Assembly: GCA_004001285.1 (NCBI GenBank)
Contig: AP018697.1
Span: 2,542,001 to 2,606,000 of the forward strand
Length of the DNA: 64,000 nucleotides
Source of the DNA: Arthrobacter sp. MN05-02
Lineage (GTDB): Bacteria > Actinomycetota > Actinomycetes > Actinomycetales > Micrococcaceae
Reading direction: 5' to 3'
Under the pieces are notes generated by a model. That model saw nothing but the letters and a program-made list of their open reading frames with translations. It ran no database searches and was not told the DNA's origin. Below are positions 8,334-17,991 of this stretch, piece after piece; the stretch's first letter is position 1, and every line of letters starts with the position of its first letter. The translations under genes and the position numbers were made by a program.

Positions 8334-9188
8334 TCAGAGCTCGTCGGCGAGCCAGTCCTGTACCACGGGGATGTCCACGCGCTGGTAGCCGCCGAGGTAA
8401 CGGCAGTTCGCGGTGTAGCCGTAGCTCGTGACGGCCACGATGTAGTCGCCGTAGAAGACGGGTCCGCCTGAGTCACCGAAGCAGGTCCCGCCTCCGCCGC
8501 GGTTGTCGTTCGGGTTGCCCTGCAACTGCAGGATCTGCGGCGTCAGCTTCTGGCCCGGCGATGTGGTGTTCCGGCGGATCAGCGGGTAGGACATGGGCTG
8601 GGGCTTCTGCGGGCCGGCCTCCGGCTTGCGCACCTCCGTGCCGTAGCCGACGACCTCGAAGAGGGTCCGGTTGAGCACGGGCGACGCGAACTGGTCGAGG
8701 TACCCGACAGGTGCGACCGTCGCCGGCTCGATGTCGGTGACCGGCTCGTCGAGGACGATGAGTCCGACGTCGTTCCAGTTGTCGACATCGGTGAAGTCCG
8801 AGTACTCGGGGTGTGTCGAAGCGGTTCCCGACAAGTAGCCGGCGCTGGTGATCTCGGCGTCCGTGTACCCCACCGACGGGTCCGCTGCGGCAGGGAACGG
8901 TGCGGGCGGAGCCACAGCCACCACGGAGTCGAAGGTGACCAGGGTGCTTCCCACCGTCCCGTCGGTGCAGTGCGCCGCGGTCAGGAGGACGGTCGGCTCG
9001 ATCAGCGTCGCCGAGCAACGGTACCGACCACCATCGTCCCCGTAGGCGAGGATCAGCCCGACATTCGGGTGCTCCTCGCCGTCGGGCTGCCCTCCGGTGA
9101 TGGCCGACGCGGGGGACGCGCCGGCGACGGAGAGGGCGACCGCCGTGGCGGCGAGCAGGGCGGAGCTACGGAGAAAACGTCTCATCAT
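8334..9188 (-). CDS. Secreted trypsin-like serine protease (S1 family)
   Basis: A 284-residue exported protease. An Arg-rich start (MMRRFLRSS), an Ala/Val hydrophobic stretch and ASPASA form a Sec signal peptide with cleavage near residue 29, right before ITGG, the usual mature N-terminus of chymotrypsin-fold enzymes. The catalytic triad is visible: His in LLTAAHC, Asp in DNWNDVGL, Ser in CFGDSGGP. No large propeptide is present. It probably acts outside the cell on peptides. It is divergent from the galactosidase operon, with 300 bases between the starts. Confidence 0.9.
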   Translation of the reverse strand: MMRRFLRSSALLAATAVALSVAGASPASAITGGQPDGEEHPNVGLILAYGDDGGRYRCSATLIEPTVLLTAAHCTDGTVGSTLVTFDSVVAVAPPAPFPAAADPSVGYTDAEITSAGYLSGTASTHPEYSDFTDVDNWNDVGLIVLDEPVTDIEPATVAPVGYLDQFASPVLNRTLFEVVGYGTEVRKPEAGPQKPQPMSYPLIRRNTTSPGQKLTPQILQLQGNPNDNRGGGGTCFGDSGGPVFYGDYIVAVTSYGYTANCRYLGGYQRVDIPVVQDWLADEL

Positions 9189-9337
9189 CGAAACCTTCCC
9201 GGGAAGAAGAGTGGTTCGAGAACGGTACTACTCCACGGGTGCCGAGAACCATACCTCCCGCTGCTACGGATGTCCGCTGCGGACGGTGCCGCATGGGGAG
9301 GGACACACCGACCGGGCAGGCGGCGCACGGATCGCCG

Positions 9338-9366
9338 TTGACAGCCGATGTGACCGCAGTTACTCT
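9338..9366 (+). promoter_or_regulatory. Promoter of the beta-galactosidase/ABC operon
   Basis: TTGACA at 9338-9343 and TACTCT at 9361-9366, spaced by exactly 17 bases, form a near-consensus sigma-70-type promoter. The first LacI-type operator begins at the last base of the -10 box, a position suited to blocking initiation. Confidence 0.65.
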
Positions 9367-9379
9367 GGGAACGTTCACA
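9366..9379. promoter_or_regulatory. LacI-type operator 1
   Basis: TGGGAACGTTCACA is a palindrome centred on AACGTT (ideal TGTGAACGTTCACA), typical of LacI/GalR operators. It covers the transcription start region of the promoter at 9338. Confidence 0.65.
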
Positions 9380-9411
9380 GATTCTCGACGGAGAGCACTG
9401 CCGCCCATTTC

Positions 9412-9425
9412 TGGGAGCGTTCACA
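9412..9425. promoter_or_regulatory. LacI-type operator 2
   Basis: TGGGAGCGTTCACA differs by one base from operator 1 and is 46 bases downstream (about 4.4 helical turns), within the leader of the operon. Two copies suggest cooperative repression or a looped complex. Confidence 0.6.
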
Positions 9426-9489
9426 GAACGCCGCTCGCCTTCTCCTTCGTGCAGTCGCAGGCATCCGACATACCCACCGAGGAGCAGGC

Positions 9490-11559
9490 TTGGCACGCAC
9501 AACCACCGTCGCAGGACTGTCCGGTTCAGGACAGCTCGTGTATGGGTGCGACTACAACCCCGAGCAGTGGGACCCGTCCGTGTGGCACGAGGACGTCCGG
9601 CTGATGAAGGAGGCCGGCGTCAACCTGGTCGCCGTCAACATCTTCGGCTGGGCGGAACTGGAACCCGAGGAGGGTGTCTTCCGTTTCGAGAACCTCGACG
9701 CGGTGATGGACCTGCTCGCGGAGAACGGGATCGGCGTGAACCTCGGCACCGGGACGTCGTCGACTCCCGCCTGGCTGACCACGGCGCATCCCGAGATCCT
9801 CCCCCGCGCAGCCGACGGCACCGTCCGCTGGCCCGGCGGCCGCCAGGCCTTCTGCCCCAGCTCCCCCGTCTACCGGGACCATGCCCTCGCCCTCGTGCAG
9901 CAGGTGTCCGCGCGCTACGGCAGCCACCCCGCCCTGCGCATCTGGCACGTCTCCAACGAGATCGGGTGCCACAACTCCCTGTGCTACTGCGATGTCTCCG
10001 CCGAGGCGTTCCGCGGCTGGCTCCGTGCTCGCTACGGGGATCTCGATGCGCTCAATGCGGCGTGGGGCACCGCCTTCTGGAGCCAGCGCTACTCCGCCTG
10101 GGAGCAGATCCTGCCCCCCAGGCTCACGCTCTCGGCCACCAACCCGACGCAGACGCTCGATTTCAACCGCTTCAGCTCGGACGAACTGCTCGCGCACTAC
10201 TCGGCCGAGGAAGCCGTCCTCCGCCGGAACAGCGATGCCCCCGGTGACCACCAACTTCATGGTCGCGGCGCACATCCGCAACCAGGACTACTGGACGTGG
10301 GCGCCGCAGATGGACGTCATCGCCAACGACCACTACCTCGACCACCGCCTCGACGCACCGCTCGCCGAGCTGGCCTTCGCCGCAGATACCACGCGCGGGC
10401 TCGCGCAGGGCCGGCCCTGGCTGCTCATGGAGCACTCCACCGGGGCCGTGAACTGGCAGCCGCGGAACATCGCCAAGGGCCCCGGCGAGATGCTCCGCAA
10501 CTCACTCGCCCACCTCGCCCGCGGAGCCGACGGCCTGTGCTTCTTCCAGTGGCGGGCCTCCCTGCAGGGCAGCGAGAAGTTCCACTCCGCGATGGTGCCG
10601 CACGCAGGCACCGATTCACAGATCTGGCGCGACGTCGTCGAACTCGGCTCTTCGCTCGGGAAGCTGCGCGAGCTCGCGGGCACCACCGTGCACGCCGAGG
10701 TGGCGTTCGTCTTCAGCTGGGAGGCCTGGTGGGCCCACACGACCAGGACTCGCATCCGTCCGGCGACGTGCGGTACATCGAGCAGATCCATGCCGCGTAC
10801 AGGGCGCTCTGGGATGCCGGCATCACCGTCGACGTCGTGTCTCCCGGCGCGGACCTCTCCGCCTACCGGCTCGTGGTGGTCCCGAACCTCTACCTGGTCC
10901 GCGACGAGCACGCGGCCGTGATCAGCGACTTCGTGAAGGACGGCGGCTCTGCCTTCGTCACCTTCTTCAGCGGGATCGTCGACGAGAACGAGCGGGTGCG
11001 GCCGGGTGGCTATCCCGGAGCTTTCCGTGATCTGCTCGGCGTCCGCTCCGAGGAGTTCTTCCCCCTCGATCCGGGGCATCCGCTCACACTCGACAACGGT
11101 TCGCCCGCGTCCCTGTGGTCCGAGGCGCTGCGCCTGACCACCGCCGAGCCGGTGCTCAGCTATGCGACCGGCCATCACCTCGGCGCGCCCGCCGTCACCC
11201 GCAACCGTTTCGGCAGGGGGGAGGCCTGGTACGCGGGCACAGTGCTCGACGGCAGCGTGCTGAAGGACCTGCTGATGCGCGCCGCCGTCACCGCCGGGGT
11301 CCGGCTGACCGAGGCGCAGTCCGGCCTCGAGGCCGTGACCCGCCGCGGCGACGGACACGACTACCTCTTCCTGATCAACCACTCCGCCGAGGACCGCAAG
11401 CACCGGGTCCGCGGCCTGGAACTCCTGACCTCCGAGGCCGTGGCCGACGTCGTCGTCGTTCCCGCCGGCGCCGTCCGCGTCGTTCGCACCACCCCAGCAC
11501 GTCCCGACACCGACGGCTCGTCGCAGAGCCGAAAGGATGCAGGCAATGACAGTCATTAG
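9490..11559 (+). pseudogene. GH42 beta-galactosidase, two frame-breaking indels
   Basis: Cytosolic enzyme that removes beta-linked galactose from oligosaccharides. The start is TTG 9490 (GAGGAGCAGG upstream), giving MARTTTVAGLSGSG then YGCDYNPEQW, the GH42 hallmark. The acid/base Glu lies in WHVSNEIGCH and the nucleophile Glu in LLMEHSTGAVNW; a trimerisation domain and a small C-terminal beta domain follow. The frame is lost at about 10228-10234 (one extra C in a C5 run) and regained near 10738-10745 (extra AC pair); the middle part reads perfectly in the other frame. Corrected length is about 688 residues, normal for GH42. Probably intact in the organism. First gene of an ABC operon. Confidence 0.85.
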
Positions 11560-12475
11560 TACGCCGGCGGAGGCTCCGAAGGCGCCCCCGGCCACGAGGA
11601 AGAACCGCTCCTCGGGTGCGCAGCGCCGCGCGGTGGCCCTGTTCATCGCACCGTTCGCGATCCTGTTCCTCGCCTTCTACGCGATCCCGATCGTCTACGC
11701 CGTCGTGCAGTCGCTGCTCACCGTGGAGCGCGAGGGCACATTCGGCAGGCCGCGGCAGGTCTTCGGCGGCTTCGTCCAGTACGAGCAGGTCTTCCAGAAC
11801 ACCGCGTTCTGGGAATCCGTGGGACGCGTGCTGCTCTTCGGTGCGATCCAGGTGCCGGTGATGCTCGGCCTCGCCCTGCTGTTCGCGCTGCTCCTCGACT
11901 CGCCCCTGCTCAAGGGCAAGAAGTTCTTCAGGCTCGCGTTCTTCGCGCCCTACGCCGTGCCCGGCGTCATCGCCGCCATCATGTGGGGGTTCCTGTACTC
12001 GCCGTCGCTCTCACCCTTCGGCGCGGTCACCTCGAACATCGACTTCCTGTCCGGGAACCTCGTCCTCTGGGCGATCGCCAACATCGTGACCTGGGTCTAT
12101 GTGGGCTACAACATGCTCATCATCTACTCGTCGCTGCTCGCCATTCCCACCGAGATCTACGAGGCGGCCCGGCTCGACGGTGCGAGCAACATCCAGATCG
12201 CCTGGCGCATCAAGATCCCCCTGGTGATCCCCGCGATCATCCTCACCGCCGTGTTCTCGATCATCGGGACGCTCCAGCTGCTGGCCGAGCCGCAGACACT
12301 GCGCAGCTTCAGCTCGGCGATCAACAGCACCTTCACGCCGAACCTCGCGGTCTACACCACGGCGTCCGTGCCGAACTACAACCTCGCCGCGGCGTTCTCC
12401 GTGGTCCTGGCTCTCGCCACATTCATCCTCTCCTTCATCTTCCTGAAGTCGACCCAGCGGAAGGTCACCCAGTGA
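11546..12475 (+). CDS. ABC sugar transporter permease (MalF/UgpA type)
   Basis: A 309-residue inner-membrane protein with six predicted membrane helices. The cytoplasmic EAA loop, which docks the ATPase, is EIYEAARLDGASNIQIAWRI. The ATG at 11546 with GAAAGGATG upstream is chosen; it overlaps the end of the galactosidase gene by 14 bases, so translation is coupled. It should form a heterodimer with the next permease and receive a beta-galactoside from the lipoprotein encoded downstream. As usual for this class in actinobacteria, no ATPase gene is present; a shared MsiK-like ATPase elsewhere is expected. Confidence 0.92.
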   Translation: MTVISTPAEAPKAPPATRKNRSSGAQRRAVALFIAPFAILFLAFYAIPIVYAVVQSLLTVEREGTFGRPRQVFGGFVQYEQVFQNTAFWESVGRVLLFGAIQVPVMLGLALLFALLLDSPLLKGKKFFRLAFFAPYAVPGVIAAIMWGFLYSPSLSPFGAVTSNIDFLSGNLVLWAIANIVTWVYVGYNMLIIYSSLLAIPTEIYEAARLDGASNIQIAWRIKIPLVIPAIILTAVFSIIGTLQLLAEPQTLRSFSSAINSTFTPNLAVYTTASVPNYNLAAAFSVVLALATFILSFIFLKSTQRKVTQ

Positions 12476-13404
12476 CGGCAGCCCCAGCCACCGCCCCCAA
12501 GCGCCAGCGCGGGGGACGTCCGACGGCGAACAGCGCCGACACCCGTACCCGCGGACCGCGGCAGAGCGTCATGTCCCGCAGCGCCGCGATGCTCATCATG
12601 GGGGTGTTCACCCTCTACTTCCTGACCCCTATCTGGTGGCTGCTGACCACGTCCACGAAGACGGGCGGCGAGATCACCTCGACCGCGCCCCTGTGGTTCA
12701 CCGCGGACTCCCTCGGGACGTTCTTCGGCAACCTGGGACGGCTCTTCTCCTACGGCGACGGACTCTTCGGCCGCTGGCTGCTCAACTCCGCCCTCTACGC
12801 CGGCGTGGGCGCCCTGATCGGCACGATCATCGCGGCGATGTGCGGCTACGCGCTCGCCAAGTACGAGTTCAGGGGACGCGAGGCCATCTTCAACATCGTC
12901 CTCAGCGGCGTCCTCGTGCCCGCGACCGCCCTGGCCCTGCCCCTGTTCCTGATCTTCAGCCAGGTGAATCTCACCAACACCATGTGGGCCGTGTTCCTGC
13001 CGAGCCTCGTGAGTCCCTTCGGCGTCTACCTGGCGCGGATCTACGCCGCCGCCAGCGTGCCGGGAGAACTGCTCGAAGCGGCCCGGCTCGACGGCTCCGG
13101 GGAGATCCGCACCTTCTTCACGGTGTCCACCCGCCTCATGGCACCGGCGCTGGTGACGATCTTCCTGTTCCAGTTCGTCGCGATCTGGAACAACTTCTTC
13201 CTGCCCCTGATCATGCTCCGCGACCAGGACCTCTTCCCCGTGACGCTGGGCCTCTACGCCTGGAACAGCCAGATCAGCCAGATCCCCGAACTGCGGTCCC
13301 TCGTGATCGTCGGGGCCCTCGTCTCGATCCTCCCGCTGATCATCGCCTTCCTCGCACTCCAGCGTTTCTGGAGCAGCGGGCTCGGCGCCGGCAGCGTCAA
13401 ATAG
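12472..13404 (+). CDS. ABC sugar transporter permease (MalG/UgpE type)
   Basis: A 310-residue partner permease. The GTG start overlaps the previous stop (GTGA), indicating translational coupling. A cytosolic basic tail of about 40 residues precedes six membrane helices. The EAA loop ELLEAARLDGSGEIRTFF lies at roughly residues 205-225, and the C-terminus ends FWSSGLGAGSVK, where MalG-type permeases usually have the -GSVKG tail. It forms the transmembrane channel with the upstream permease. Confidence 0.92.
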   Translation: MTAAPATAPKRQRGGRPTANSADTRTRGPRQSVMSRSAAMLIMGVFTLYFLTPIWWLLTTSTKTGGEITSTAPLWFTADSLGTFFGNLGRLFSYGDGLFGRWLLNSALYAGVGALIGTIIAAMCGYALAKYEFRGREAIFNIVLSGVLVPATALALPLFLIFSQVNLTNTMWAVFLPSLVSPFGVYLARIYAAASVPGELLEAARLDGSGEIRTFFTVSTRLMAPALVTIFLFQFVAIWNNFFLPLIMLRDQDLFPVTLGLYAWNSQISQIPELRSLVIVGALVSILPLIIAFLALQRFWSSGLGAGSVK

Positions 13405-13478
13405 CACCACTTCCCGACCAGCACTCCTGGTGCGCCGGCGTCCGCCTCCGCACCGCACTACCACCGATAGGAAAGACA

Positions 13479-14814
13479 ATGCGCGCGCATTACGGAAAAG
13501 TCACCGCGGCCTTTGCCATGATCTCTGCGCTGGCTCTCTCCGGCTGTTCAGCCGGCGGAGACAGCTCCGAGGCAGGGGCCGAAGCCGTCCCCTGCGAGGC
13601 CTCCGAAGGACCCGTCGAACTGACCTTCACCACCTGGGTCCCGGGTATGGACCAGGTCGTCGAGCTCTGGAACACCGAGAACCCGGACATCCAGGTCCAG
13701 GTGCAGACCGGTCCCAACGGCAACTCCGGCACCTATCAGAACTTCTTCAACCAGATCCAGGCGGGCAACGCACCGGACCTCGGCCAGATCGAGTACGACG
13801 CCCTGCCCAACTTCCGTGTGCAGGACGGTCTCGAGAACATCGCCGAGTGCGAGGGCATCGCCGACGCCCAGGACCAGTTCGTGGACTGGACCTGGGGCCA
13901 GGTGACCTTCGGCGAGGAGGGCTCGGTCTACGCGATCCCGCAGGACAGCGGCCCGATGGCCATGTACTACCGCGCGGACCTCTTCGAGGAGGCCGGCATC
14001 GAGGTTCCCACCACGTGGGAGGAGTACGCGGCGGCGGCGGAGCAGATCAAGGCGCAGGGCTCCTACATCACCAACTTCCCGAAGACGGACGTGAACTGGT
14101 TCGCGGGCATGGTCTGGCAGAACGGCGGCCAGTGGTTCGCCAACGACGGCGAGAGCTGGGACGTCAACCTGACCAGCCCCGAATCGGAGGAAGTGGCCAC
14201 GTACTGGCAGGACCTGCTGTCCAAGGACCTCGTCTCCACGCTGCCGTCGTTCTCGGACGAGTGGAACGCATCGTTCAACACGGGCCAGCAGTGGACCTGG
14301 GTCTCTGCCGTGTGGGGTGCGACCACCCTGTCCGACGGCGCGCCCGACACCTCCGGCAAGTGGGCCGTCGCCCCGATGCCGCAGTGGGAGGACGGCGGAG
14401 AGGCCGCCGGCAACTGGGGCGGTTCCTCCACCGCGGTCCTGAAGGGCTCGGACCACCCGGCCGAGGCCGCGAAGTTCGCGCTCTGGCTGAACACCGATCC
14501 CGAAGCACTCGCGCTGGCCAACGAGCTCGGCGGCCTCTACCCCCGCGGCGACGTCGGCCACCGAACTCGAGGCCTTCGCAGGCGGCGTCGAGTACTACGG
14601 CGGGCAGAAGATCTACGACGTCTTCGCCGACGCTTCCGCGAACGTGAACCCCGACTTCACCTGGGGCCCCACGATGACGCAGACCTACACGGACGTCTCG
14701 GACGGATTCGGTGCTGCCATCGGTGGCTCCGGCACCCTGATGGACGCTCTCGAGAACGGACAGCAGAAGACCGTCGACTCGCTCGAATCGCAGTCCATCC
14801 CCGTCTCCGAGTAG
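13479..14814 (+). pseudogene. ABC sugar-binding lipoprotein, one frame-breaking indel
   Basis: Extracellular solute-binding protein (cluster 1) for the importer encoded just upstream. The N-terminus has a lipoprotein signal with lipobox LSGC at about residues 22-25. ELTFTTWVPGMDQVVELWN is the typical first strand, and ITNFPKTDVNWFAGMVWQNG lies at the ligand cleft. The frame breaks at about 14540, where a C5 run has one extra C (after GGLYP); the remaining ~90 residues, from ATSATELEAFAGGVEYYGG to SQSIPVSE, follow in the next frame and stop at 14814. Corrected length about 444 residues. Likely intact in the organism. Confidence 0.85.
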
Positions 14815-14841
14815 TACCGGCGCCCCTGCCGGACCTTCCAC

Positions 14842-14875
14842 GAAGCGCCGCGTCCCGGAAGGGGCGCGGCGCTTC
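14842..14875 (+). terminator. Terminator of the galactosidase/ABC operon
   Basis: A 15-bp stem, GAAGCGCCGCGTCCC with GGGGCGCGGCGCTTC (one wobble), closes a GGAA tetraloop 27 bases after the lipoprotein stop codon. It separates the operon from the amylosucrase-type gene. Confidence 0.8.
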
Positions 14876-15034
14876 GCGCGTCGACGGCGTGCTCCTGCAG
14901 TGCGCGGAGCCCGTCGAGGCCCGGCTGCAGCACGCCGCGTTCCCGCCGACGACGCCCTCTCCGTGCACTCGCGCAGCCGACCTGCGGCAGGACCCGCTCC
15001 GCCCCCGGCCGCTCGGCTGCAATAGGCTTGCCGG

Positions 15035-16970
15035 ATGAGTTCCCCGCACCCTCTCCCCGAAGACCGTGTCCGCGCGGAGGTGCAGGAGGCGCGTCGGTCC
15101 GGAACGTCGGACGCGGACTGGTCCTCCTTCCTGGCGCGCTTCGATACCGAGTTCCCGCGCCTGCAGTCCCTGTTCCACCGCATCTACGGTCCGGGAGCGG
15201 ATGGAGAGCTTTTTGCAGGTGGTCCTCGACGCCGCCGCGTCCTGGCAGGACCGGCCCGCGGACCTGAAGGCGCTCGACGCCTCCCGGGCGATGGCGCCGG
15301 ACTGGTTCGCCTCGAACCGGATGCTCGGCGGGGTCTGCTACGTGGACCTGTATGCGGGGAACCTCGCTAACGTCAGGGAACGCATCCCGTACTTCCGCGA
15401 GCTGAGCCTGACGTACCTGCACCTGATGCCGCTGTTCCTGGCGCCGGCGGAGAACTCCGACGGCGGCTACGCGGTCTCGAGCTACCGCGACGTGGACCCG
15501 GCGCTCGGGACCATGGACGATCTCGCGGACCTCGCCCGCGAGCTGCGGGAGAACGGCATCGCCCTCGTAATCGACTTCATCTTCAACCACACCTCGAACG
15601 AGCACGACTGGGCGCGCAGAGCCGTCGCGGGAGATCCGGACTACGAGGAGTTCTACTGGATCTACCCGGATCGGGGCATGCCCGACGCCTACGAGCGGAC
15701 CGTCCGCGAGATCTTCCCCGACGACCACCCCGGCTCCTTCGTGCAGCTCGAGGACGGCCGCTGGATCTGGGCGACGTTCCACTCCTTCCAGTGGGACCTC
15801 AACTACCGCAACCCCCGGGTGTTCCGGGCCATGGCCGGGGAGATGCTCTTCCTCGCGAACCAGGGCGTGGACGTCGTGCGCATGGACGCCGTCGCGTTCA
15901 TCTGGAAACAGCTCGGCACCACCTGCGAGAGCCTCCCCGAAGCGCACCTGCTCCTGCAGGCCTTCAACGCCGTCTGCCGACTCGCAGCACCCTCGCTGCT
16001 GTTCAAGTCCGAGGCGATCGTCCACCCCGACGAAGTGGTGCAGTACATCGATCCGGGTGAGTGCCAGCTCAGCTACAACCCCCTGCAGATGGCCCTGATC
16101 TGGAACTCCCTGGCCACCCGGGAGGTGTCCCTCCTCGCCCAGGCCCTGATGCGACGGCATCACATCCCCGACGGCACCGCCTGGGTGAACTACGTGCGCA
16201 GCCACGACGACATCGGCTGGACCTTCTCCGACGAGGACGCCGCCGAACTCGGCATCGACGGGCACGACCACCGCCGGTTCCTCAACGCCTTCTACGTGAA
16301 CCGGTTCCCGGGCAGCTTCGCCCGCGGCGTGCCGTTCCAGGACAACCCCCGTACCGGGGACTGCCGCATCTCGGGTACCACCGCGTCCCTCGCCGGGCTC
16401 GAAGCGGCCGAGACAGAAGGCACGGAGGAAGGCCGCGGTGCCGCCGTCGCGCGGATCCTGCTCGCCCACTCGATCATCCTCAGCACCGGCGGCATCCCGC
16501 TGCTCTACCTCGGCGACGAGGTCGGGCAGCTCAACGACTACACCTACCTCTCCGACCCGGCGAAGGCCGCCGACAGCCGATGGGTGGGCAGGCCCGCCTA
16601 CCCGGCCGACCGCTACGCCAGCCGGCAGGACCCCGCCACGGACGCCGGAGCCGTCCACACCGGCCTCAGCCGCCTCATCGAGGTACGCAAGCACACCCCG
16701 GAGTTCACCGGCGGACGCCTGGTGCCCTTCACCACCAACAATCCGCACGTCCTGGGCTACCAGCGCCCCGGCCTGCTCGACGGCGAGGAGTCCACCGTCG
16801 TCGTCCTCGCGAACTTCGCCGACAGCCCGCAGGATGTCAGCGCCCGGACCCTCTCCGGACTGCCGGAGACCGCCCTCGAACTCATCAGCGGGCAGCACGC
16901 GCACCTGGCCGCGGGTGTCACCCTCGAACGGCACGCCGTGCGGTGGTTCAGGGTCCGTGCCGGGGTCTAG
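15035..16970 (+). pseudogene. GH13 amylosucrase-type enzyme, one frame-breaking indel
   Basis: GH13 subfamily 4 glycoside enzyme. [27 protein letters not shown] and [17 protein letters not shown] match the amylosucrase/sucrose hydrolase pattern. Catalytic residues: nucleophile Asp in VVRMDAVAF, acid/base Glu in LLFKSEAIV, transition-state Asp in VRSHDDIGW. It would use sucrose, either building alpha-glucan or hydrolysing it. The first ~56 residues ([20 protein letters not shown] and on) are in another frame: a T5 run at about 15211-15215 carries one extra T. Removing it gives one 644-residue protein, the usual family length. No partner genes follow. Confidence 0.85.
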
Positions 16971-17029
16971 GCCCGGATCCTGCCGGCGACGCCTCGCGGC
17001 CCATGGACACGCCGCCGCCCGACTGCCTG

Positions 17030-17848
17030 CTACGCCTCCCGGCGCGAGAACTCCCCCGCGGCCCGGACCTGCTCCGGCGTGGGGCGGACACCCGTGTAGA
17101 GGACGAACTGCTCCTCGGCCTGCAGTGCGACGACCTCGGCGCCCGTGATGACCGGCTTGCCCGCTGCCCGGGCGGCGAGGATCAGCGGCGTCTCCGACGG
17201 GGAGGCGACGACGTCGAACACCACCCGTGCCGCCTCGATGGCGGGTACCGGGAAGGCGCGGGCGTCGGCGTCCGCGCCGGCCATGCCGAGCGGCGTCACA
17301 TTGAGGATGAGGTCCGCCGTGGACTCCCCCACCTCCTGCTGCCAGTCGAAGCCGTAGAGCTCCGCGAGGGCCCTGCCCGTGCGCTCGTTGCGGGCCACGA
17401 CGGTCACCCGGGTGAACCCGGAATCGCGCAGGGCTGCGACGACGGCCTTGGCCATGCCACCGGATCCCTGCACGAGGACCGAATGCGACGCCGGGACGGC
17501 GTGCTCCCGCAGGAGCCGCTCCACGGCGAGGTAGTCGGTGTTGTACGCGGTGAGGACGCCGTCGTCGTTCACGATCGTGTTGACGGAATCGATCGCCCTC
17601 GCCGAGGGGTCCAGATTGTCCACGAGCGCGATGACGTCCTCCTTGAACGGCATCGAGATGGCGCAGCCCCGGATCCCGAGACCCCGCAGGCCAGCGATGG
17701 CCGCCGGAAGGTCCGGGGTGGTGAAGGCCTTGTAGATGAAGTTCAGGCCCAACTCCTCGTAGAGGTAGTTGTGGAAGCGCGTCCCGATGTTGCTCGGCCG
17801 CGCGGCCAGGGAGATGCAGAGGGTCATGTCTTTGTTCAGGATGGGCAC
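17030..17848 (-). CDS. Shikimate dehydrogenase-like protein (AroE/YdiB family)
   Basis: 272 residues from GTG 17848 (GGAAGA upstream). MTLCISLAARPSNIGTRFHN stands where shikimate binds; MPFKED carries the catalytic Lys and AYNTDYLAV the catalytic Asp; QGSGGMAKAVVAAL is the NADP-binding glycine loop, followed by VVARNERT. The substrate-binding N-terminus departs from canonical AroE (ARPSNIGTRFHNYLY instead of the SxSxxxHN motif), so it may be a paralogue acting on quinate, an aminoshikimate or another hydroxy acid. Divergent from the glutamate-cysteine ligase gene. Confidence 0.82.
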   Translation of the reverse strand: MPILNKDMTLCISLAARPSNIGTRFHNYLYEELGLNFIYKAFTTPDLPAAIAGLRGLGIRGCAISMPFKEDVIALVDNLDPSARAIDSVNTIVNDDGVLTAYNTDYLAVERLLREHAVPASHSVLVQGSGGMAKAVVAALRDSGFTRVTVVARNERTGRALAELYGFDWQQEVGESTADLILNVTPLGMAGADADARAFPVPAIEAARVVFDVVASPSETPLILAARAAGKPVITGAEVVALQAEEQFVLYTGVRPTPEQVRAAGEFSRREA

Positions 17849-17991
17849 GGTGCATATTCTTCCAGCAGCATGCCCGCCCGGGCGAGCGGACCCGCACCGC
17901 TCCAAGCACTAGCATAGGGACGAGTCTCTTCCCGCGACGGCGCGTCCCGAGGCACCAAACGATGAGCCCGTACCCGTCAGGAGCCGCTCCC

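Noticed and set aside
9097-9489. N-terminal extension of the GH42 frame back to 9097
   Set aside because: It would cover the promoter and both operators and overlap the divergent protease gene; TTG 9490 has a ribosome site and gives the family's usual start.
10225-10750. Internal in-frame alternative protein in the galactosidase gene
   Set aside because: The second frame contains the continuation of GH42 itself, including the catalytic Glu, so this is a pair of indels, not an overlapping gene.
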